From contig MPNW01000488.1 of the NCBI GenBank assembly GCA_011800805.1, positions 1 to 64,000 on the forward strand: a stretch of 64,000 bases of DNA. The letters are read 5' to 3'. The notes below the pieces were generated by a model, which was not told the origin of the DNA, ran no database searches, and worked only from the letters and a program-made list of their open reading frames with translations. This DNA is from Hirudo medicinalis. Its lineage: Eukaryota; Annelida; Clitellata; Hirudinida; Hirudinidae. Made by a program: the position numbers and the translations under genes. Every line of letters starts with the position of its first letter. The first letter of the stretch is position 1. Below, piece by piece: positions 58,422 through 64,000 of this stretch.

Positions 58422-59540
58422 TCATAATTCATCCATCAAAAGCAGTCTTTTCTGGATTCTTTGGTATTCCAACAGCAAATGTTTTGCATTAGGTCTCTTC
58501 TTTGGCAAAACATCCTTACAAAGTTTGTTTATTTCAAACAAATAGAATGATAAAATGTTTCCATCTCTTACATTGCTTATGAAAAACTGGCACACATCAG
58601 GGACTTTCCAAATGTCTATTTTTTCATCATAGGATGGCATGTCGTTGTCCTCAAAGGTTTTGTTTGTATAGGGCCATAGTTGTTCAGGAGCTACAAAATT
58701 TCCAAAGATTTGTTTTTTCCCACATTTGATGCCATTTCCTTCAACTATTGGAAGAGCATCCAAGTCATTTGCAATCAATTGAAAATCATCTGTGATAAGA
58801 AACTGACTGAGCATTTTATCCAAACTATTTGCATCACACATCACAGCTTTACCCACAGGACTGTTATGCAAAAAATTCAGCACTTCAATAAAATTGATGC
58901 ACATGTTGAACCTGGTAAAAAGGTTATTGTGCTCTTCATAACTCTTGATAATTTTGTGAAAATTTCCAGCAGAACCAAGTTTATGGTATTCAGTTAAGTA
59001 TTGGTCTCCACAAACTCCAACCAATTGGGTGACATAATTTGAAGGCTGGAATAAAGAAATCATTTTCAGGCCATGGAAAAAATCAGTTGCAAACTGCTCA
59101 TTTTTCAGAATATTTAGTGCAAATGATTGATCCATCCAATCCACAAGAAACACCTTGATTCGAAAACAATTCTAAAGTGTTGAAAGGGCATAACTTAATT
59201 AAAAAACAAAATATTTTGCGAAACATACCTGCTTAATGTATCCCTCCCCCAAAATGTGCCGTAGCTTAAAGTTTTTCCAATCACTGCAGTTCAAATAAGG
59301 CATACATGATTCTAAGGTCGGCAACTTAAAGTGTCCAATATCGCAAACGTTTCCTTCTTTTGTAAATGCTGCTGCGCGAAGTGGGTCGTGATATAGACAC
59401 ATAATCCACCAAAAGAAGGTGCCAAAAGATAGTTTTGCAAAGGTAATTTTTTTAATCATGAGATAAAGTTTGAAATCATAGACAGAAATCACTCTCCTCA
59501 AAATAAACCATCGATTTGTATTTGACACATGTCGCACCAT
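58422..59540 (-). CDS. POMK: POMK, protein O-mannose kinase
   Basis: A Golgi/ER type II membrane kinase that phosphorylates the O-mannose of the core M3 glycan on alpha-dystroglycan. Two exons, 59540-59229 and 59153-58422, give 347 residues, against 350 in human. A membrane anchor (LSFGTFFWWIMCLYH) is at about residues 38-52. The lumenal part has CDIGHFKLPTLESC, LRHILGEGYIKQVFLVDW (glycine loop region), LTEYHKLGSAGN, FLHNSPVGKAVMCDANSL (catalytic region), NDLDALPIVEG (metal-binding region), FVAPEQLWPY and MPSYDEKIDIWKVPDV, each closely matching the human protein. It lies in tandem with and downstream of MITD1 on the same strand, with 512 bp between MITD1 stop and POMK start. Confidence 0.95.
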
Positions 59541-60052
59541 CGATAAGCACTCAAATAGTAAATAATATTATGCCCAGTTATGAGCATGATCATGTTTGAC
59601 AGTTAGTGCTCCCGCATGGCCTAATAGTTCGAACCACTCTCCATTGAGAATCTGAGGTCCGCAACCACTACCTTCGTAACCTTCTAGAGACTGTCGCCTA
59701 TGGCCTTATCTTGTTGAAAACGAGTTGCTATGACCTAGAGATGTCTATATCAGTAAATGTTCAAAATTAAACCACAAAATTTGACAGATTTTAAAAGTAC
59801 CATAACTGTCAAATTGTGCTCCATATCCATATCTATGGCCGATCATGTGAACATGAATCATGCAGCAGAATGATGCCACAATGTAATATTCAGCAATTCT
59901 TATGTTATTTCCCAGAAGACAAATTGCACAGTCTCACTCAAAGCAGTCTTGGGTAAACACTGCAAGATGCATAGATACCACAACAATGACAGAGCAGCAT
60001 ATCAGATAAAAAAATTTAAAAAAGAGCAAAACAAATTCAATACAAAATTAAT

Positions 60053-61224
60053 TTATTTTGCTAGAGTGCTTCTATGGAATATATTGACAGTCGTTTCATG
60101 GCACTTCCGATGAGCAGTGTCAAAGGAGCCAATGGTAAAATTTCCCTCGGGAGCTTTGAAGTAGTCCAACCCTCTACCAATTTTTATTGTCCAGCCATTG
60201 TTCAATCTAAAGTAGAGACAGCAAATATAAGAAATTATTGAGATGAAGTATCACATATCGCTATGAATTTTAAATATAATAATCAGTACGAATAAGTGAC
60301 TAAAAATCTTCATTCAAGCATTCTGACCTTATTTCTCTGTCATGAAGGGTGGGTGAATATTCAATCTTTAAGTCAATTCCTTTTGAGTTGAGACTTCTTG
60401 ACAATTCAGCCAATTTCTGAGCCTGTATTGACTGAGATTTGTGATCCTGAAATGTTAATAAATCATTAACTAAATTTAAAATGGAGTAAATCATATAAAA
60501 CGCTTTCGCCACCAGATAAACAAATATAATTACCTGTTCCTGTCCTGTAGTCAACTTTATGGCCTTGACTGCTGTTGTTGTATACAAAAGTTCACAAAAT
60601 CTCACAAAATTTGTGATCTAAAAATGACAGTAACTAAAATTACATTTAAAGCTAAATTCACAAAATTTGTCATAAAACAGACCTGGTGACTACTACGAAT
60701 ATATGGATCAAGGACCTCTACATCAGTTACTCTCTCATCCAAATATTTACCAAAAACTTGTGAATAACTATTTCCAACAGAATCTGCATCAATTTGCTTC
60801 ACTTCTGATTGGAAATTATTATCTGTTTTAAAATTACATTTTGAATAAACACGTCATAAATGTCATATTGCCAGATGGCACAGATCTAAATTTTTGTCAC
60901 CTTTCTGTAGCAGGTCTTTCAGCAATTCAGCCCTAACCAAATACTTATCAAATTTCTCTCTTAATGAAATCTTTTTGTTTTCATCTTTGAGATCTTAATT
61001 AAAAATGTATATATATAACTTTGTACCGCTGTAACTTCCCCGTGTAACTCACCTTTCATAACTTTCAACATCAATTCAAGTCCATGTTCGTAATTTATAA
61101 GCGATTCGGCGTACCTACCCTCACCGTCAAGTTCAACCGCTCTTTTCAATATAGCTACGGCTCCCGATTCTTGCAAAGACGCTGAGACATCCATATTATG
61201 TTCATGCTTAAGGTAAAGCACCAT
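60053..61224 (-). CDS. MITD1: MITD1, MIT domain-containing protein
   Basis: MITD1 binds ESCRT-III tails through its MIT domain and helps stabilise the midbody before abscission; the C-terminal half is a phospholipase-D-like membrane-binding domain. Six exons close to 253 residues: 61224-61053, 60993-60901, 60822-60683, 60617-60534, 60446-60328, 60206-60053. The MIT domain reads [20 protein letters not shown] and continues [20 protein letters not shown]. The C-terminal domain has [47 protein letters not shown] and [13 protein letters not shown], as in human MITD1 (249 residues). Translation may start at 61224 or at a second ATG ten codons later (MDVSASLQ). Confidence 0.95.
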
Positions 61225-61384
61225 CGAACACTACTTGAGTGTTTTGAAACTTTTAAAAGTATCGAGGATTAATTTTGATTATTAAGGACTAGTTTTATAT
61301 GAAATATATCTAGATGATTAGAGAAATTAAATAGTGCAACTTTTAATAAAATTATTTCTTGGTCTTCCGGAACTAATATAACTA

Positions 61385-62460
61385 ATTATAAGGCCTTAAC
61401 AAAGACATGGCTTCACCAGGAACAGATCGTGTCTGACAAACCTGTTGGAGTTCTTTGAGGAAGTGTTTGACTGGGTTGATAAGGAGAAAGCAGTAGATGT
61501 TGTATATTCAGGTTTTTCTAAGGCATTTGATAAGGTACCACACCAAAGATTAGAAAAAAGCTCATTGCGTATGGTATAAGTGGTAAACTTTTAAGATAGC
61601 TTGCAAGTTGGCTAAGCAATAGAAGGCAAAAGGTAGGAACGGGAGGAACTTGCTCTGGATGACTACCCGCTCTGAGTGTTCCACAAGGATCTGTATTGGG
61701 CCCCCTACTTTTTAGTGCCTACATGATCTTGGTGATCGAATATCATCAAACATATCTAAATTCGCAGATGACACAAATATCAGCAGGAAAGTTAGAGGAC
61801 TAATTTCGGGCAGGTTTAAATAAATTATATTATGCCACAGGAATGGCAGTTGCTATTTAAAGTGAACAGGTGCTCAGTCATTCACATGGGGAGTACGAAT
61901 ATGATGGTGGAATATAAATTTGGGGACAGGTGTTAAACCAGTCAGAACAAGAAAGAGATCTGGGAGTGATTACGCACAAGAGTGGAAAATCAACGACACA
62001 ATGTGCAGAAGCTACTAAGAGAGCAAACAGGCATTGGTGAGACCCCATCCGTAGTAACGCAAACAAGTATGGAAGGACTTAAAGGACATTGAAACCTTGG
62101 AAAAGGCGCAGAGAAGAGCAACAAGGATGATTAAAGGGTCTAGGAAATTTTAGTTATTAGGAGAGATTAAGAAGGTGCAAATTAACAAACCTAGAAATAA
62201 GTAGAGGTGATCTCATAGAAATGTTCAAGATATTAACAGGAAGAGAAGATTTACCACCTGAACATTCCTTTGAGGCCATCAAAAGCAGTTCCACAAGAGG
62301 GCATGAATGTAAGCTGTATAGGAAAGCAACAGGTACTCTGAAGAATAATTACCTCAGCAAGATAGTAGTTAATCTGTGGAACAAGCTTAATGAGGGGACA
62401 ATATATTCAGATTCAGTGGAACTATTTAAAATAAGACTATCGAAATCAGATTATCAACCT
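61385..62460 (+). mobile_element. degenerate CR1-like LINE reverse transcriptase
   Basis: Broken plus-strand frames show in order GFTRNRSCLTNLLEFFEEVF, GFSKAFDKVPHQRLEK, AYGISGKLLR and LASWLSNRRQKVGTGG, then SVPQGSVLGPLLF, and near the end KLTNLEISRGDLIEMFKILT-type sequence and KIVVNLWNKLNEGTIYSDSV. These are ordered reverse-transcriptase and tail blocks of a CR1-type LINE. Many stops and frameshifts show it is old. The catalytic FADD box is reduced to FADDT-like remnants near 61760. Confidence 0.85.
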
Positions 62461-63080
62461 CAAAACCAAAAGATCCCAACGAAAATGCTACCCCCACCTC
62501 ACAATTTTGGAAAACACGTAGCTCCACCAACTTTATTGGACATCTCCATACATGGATGTCGTTTGGCAGAGTGGGAAGGCCACTCCTCCTCCAACCTGGA
62601 GGGCAAAAAATCTCACCTCGTCATATGGTGCCAGATCCTCCCCAGAAGAAAGACATTCATCTCTACCATCATTCCTCAACCACTTAGACAACCTAAGACT
62701 TAGGGCCTTTCATGCACAAGCAAAGGGTTGAAATAGTCACTGGTCTACTTCAAAATATGCTTAAGTCACCTTTAAATTTCACCTAAGATATAATAATAAT
62801 CCACTCAATTCCCTAAGAAGATTAAATCCAACTATGGAAGTTCCACGAGGGCTGAATCAACAGAACAACAGAGGTTTCATTTTGGCCTTCACAACAACTT
62901 AAACAATGAGTACATTCCATCCACGATGAAAACTTATGGTCACAAAACAGCCTATTTACAAGAATAGACCACGATGATTATAATTAACTACAAATCTCTT
63001 CATATGCACTGACTCTACAACAAAAACGTAGCTTAACAGTGCAGCAGTTTGAAGCCATTTACAAAAACATAAACATGACA
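62461..63080. other. intergenic, probably LINE 3' flank
   Basis: The LINE frame remains open to 62703 but no longer resembles reverse transcriptase; the sequence (CCCCCACCTCACAATTTTGG and on) may be its 3' UTR or another repeat. No gene is seen. Confidence 0.45.
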
Positions 63081-63089
63081 TCAGTTTAC

Positions 63090-63878
63090 ATCATTTTAAG
63101 TTCAATAAGCTTTACATTAGCATCCACTAATGACTGAATTTTTATGAAAGTGTCGTCATCATACACAGCCCTCCCCCTCGAATCACGAGGCAGGTAATTA
63201 AACAATTTATCTGGTAGAGCCAGCAATATGTGCCTAGCAGCCACAGGTGACAGTTGACCTGCATTGATGTAGAAGGTTAATCGTGCATCAACATCATATT
63301 TTAGTCTCTGGTAAACTTCTGAATCTGCCCAAGAATTGATTTCTAAAACAGAAAAGAATCAAGATTAATTGCAAAAATTTCTTTATAAAATGAAATACCA
63401 TTACACTGACTGGTTTTTGTGAACAATGGAACTACTTCGGCACATCTCGACCTTACGTGAGTGTTCATGGTTCTACTGAATAAGGCCTTTTGAGCATGTA
63501 GCCATCTTCCTTCTTCGAACTCATTGCAAACCTCGGGTGTTTCAAAATTGCAAGTGGAATGTCATTCGGGGACTGTAAGCTGAGATTAAGAGCCAATTTG
63601 TTAGAGTCACCTGTTTTCAAGGGCGATTGACTGGCCCATGCTGCTTTTTGAGAAGTGACAAAATTTTTGTGTTCTTTGCAAAATGGAGGAGCAAGTGGGA
63701 TGCTCATCAATGGAGGTACTCTCTTACAGAGTTGTCTCACTAAGTAAACACTTTTACCAGCATAAGACCACTTCAAGTAGTGGAATTGCCTCTTTAGAAC
63801 ATTTTGCAAACGTTGGTTTGCCTCGTGGAACCCAACAAAGGTGATTTCCTTGTTAATCAAATGTATAGTCCAACGCAC
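63090..63878 (-). CDS. unrecognised gene, 3' exons
   Basis: The last exon is clear: after a GTTTTAG acceptor (exon start 63342) it reads NSWADSEVYQRLKYDVDARL, then TFYINAGQLSPVAARHILLA and LPDKLFNYLPRDSRG, ending soon after KLIELK near 63090. The preceding exon probably includes EEGRWLHAQKALFSRTMNTH and VRSRCAEVVPLFTKT before a GTCAGT donor near 63400, which joins in phase. A long frame from 63878 (WTIHLINKEITFVGFHEANQ) overlaps it in another frame, so the upstream structure is not settled. I do not recognise the family. The first exons may lie beyond the window's right edge. Confidence 0.5.
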
Positions 63879-64000
63879 CTGCCTTGCTTCAGATGTCTAA
63901 TTGCAGACGAGGCAAACAAAGAAAGAAACAGCTTCATTTCATTTTGTCCATGGAACTGAATAAATTCAATACTTTTGCATCCTCCTTGTACTCAATACAA

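Noticed and set aside
59605..59740. Possible Pol III boxes (TGGCCTAATAGTTCGA and AGGTCCGCAACC)
   Set aside because: The spacing is not convincing, no second copy is visible and no tRNA cloverleaf can be drawn.
62461..62703. Extension of the LINE frame as a possible host protein
   Set aside because: It merely continues the tail of ORF2 and shows no domain or splice sites.

Overview
The window is nuclear DNA of an invertebrate animal. It is AT-rich and its genes are split by many short GT-AG introns. It contains typical metazoan genes (salt-inducible kinase, LASP, HURP/DLGAP5, Rab18, POMK, MITD1) and scattered relics of non-LTR retrotransposons, hAT transposons and tRNA-derived SINEs. I cannot name the species. 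There is no operon organisation. The exon models were built by hand from homology, reading frame and splice sites, and for the best genes the phases close exactly.

Layout. 1-3890: a GAT microsatellite and poorly resolved candidate exons on the minus strand. 3893-5931 (+): PA2G4/EBP1, 11 exons. 6292-9073 (-): an SLC16-type transporter, convergent with PA2G4. 10486-13500: unresolved minus-strand exons and broken transposon-associated coding sequence. 14471-22511 (-): a complete 17-exon SIK2/SIK3-type kinase. 23123-26946 (+): LASP (LIM, nebulin repeats, SH3), divergent from SIK; a perfect CRE lies between them, 53 bp from the SIK start codon. 28259-32020 (-): a DLGAP5/HURP-like mitotic gene, convergent with LASP. 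33070-33625: LINE relic. 33953-36226 (+): RAB18. 36460-37680: transposon relics and a SINE. 38765-44834 (+): a secreted reprolysin metalloprotease ending in five tandem PLAC-like six-cysteine modules. 46091-53515 (-): a membrane-anchored alpha-2-macroglobulin-like protein without a recognisable thioester domain, interrupted by a 796-base N gap whose flanks are duplicated. 54785-56174: hAT relic and a CpG-rich insert flanked by direct repeats. 57195-57935 (+): DUF4806-like exons. 58422-59540 (-): POMK. 60053-61224 (-): MITD1. 61385-62460: LINE relic. 63090-63878 (-): an unrecognised gene.

Most neighbours have unrelated jobs: growth control and ribosome association (PA2G4), cAMP/LKB1 signalling (SIK), actin scaffolding (LASP), spindle assembly (HURP), lipid-droplet and ER traffic (RAB18), alpha-dystroglycan glycosylation (POMK) and ESCRT-III/abscission (MITD1). 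The metalloprotease and the macroglobulin-like protein lie next to each other. Macroglobulins classically trap proteases, but adjacency alone does not show that these two work together.
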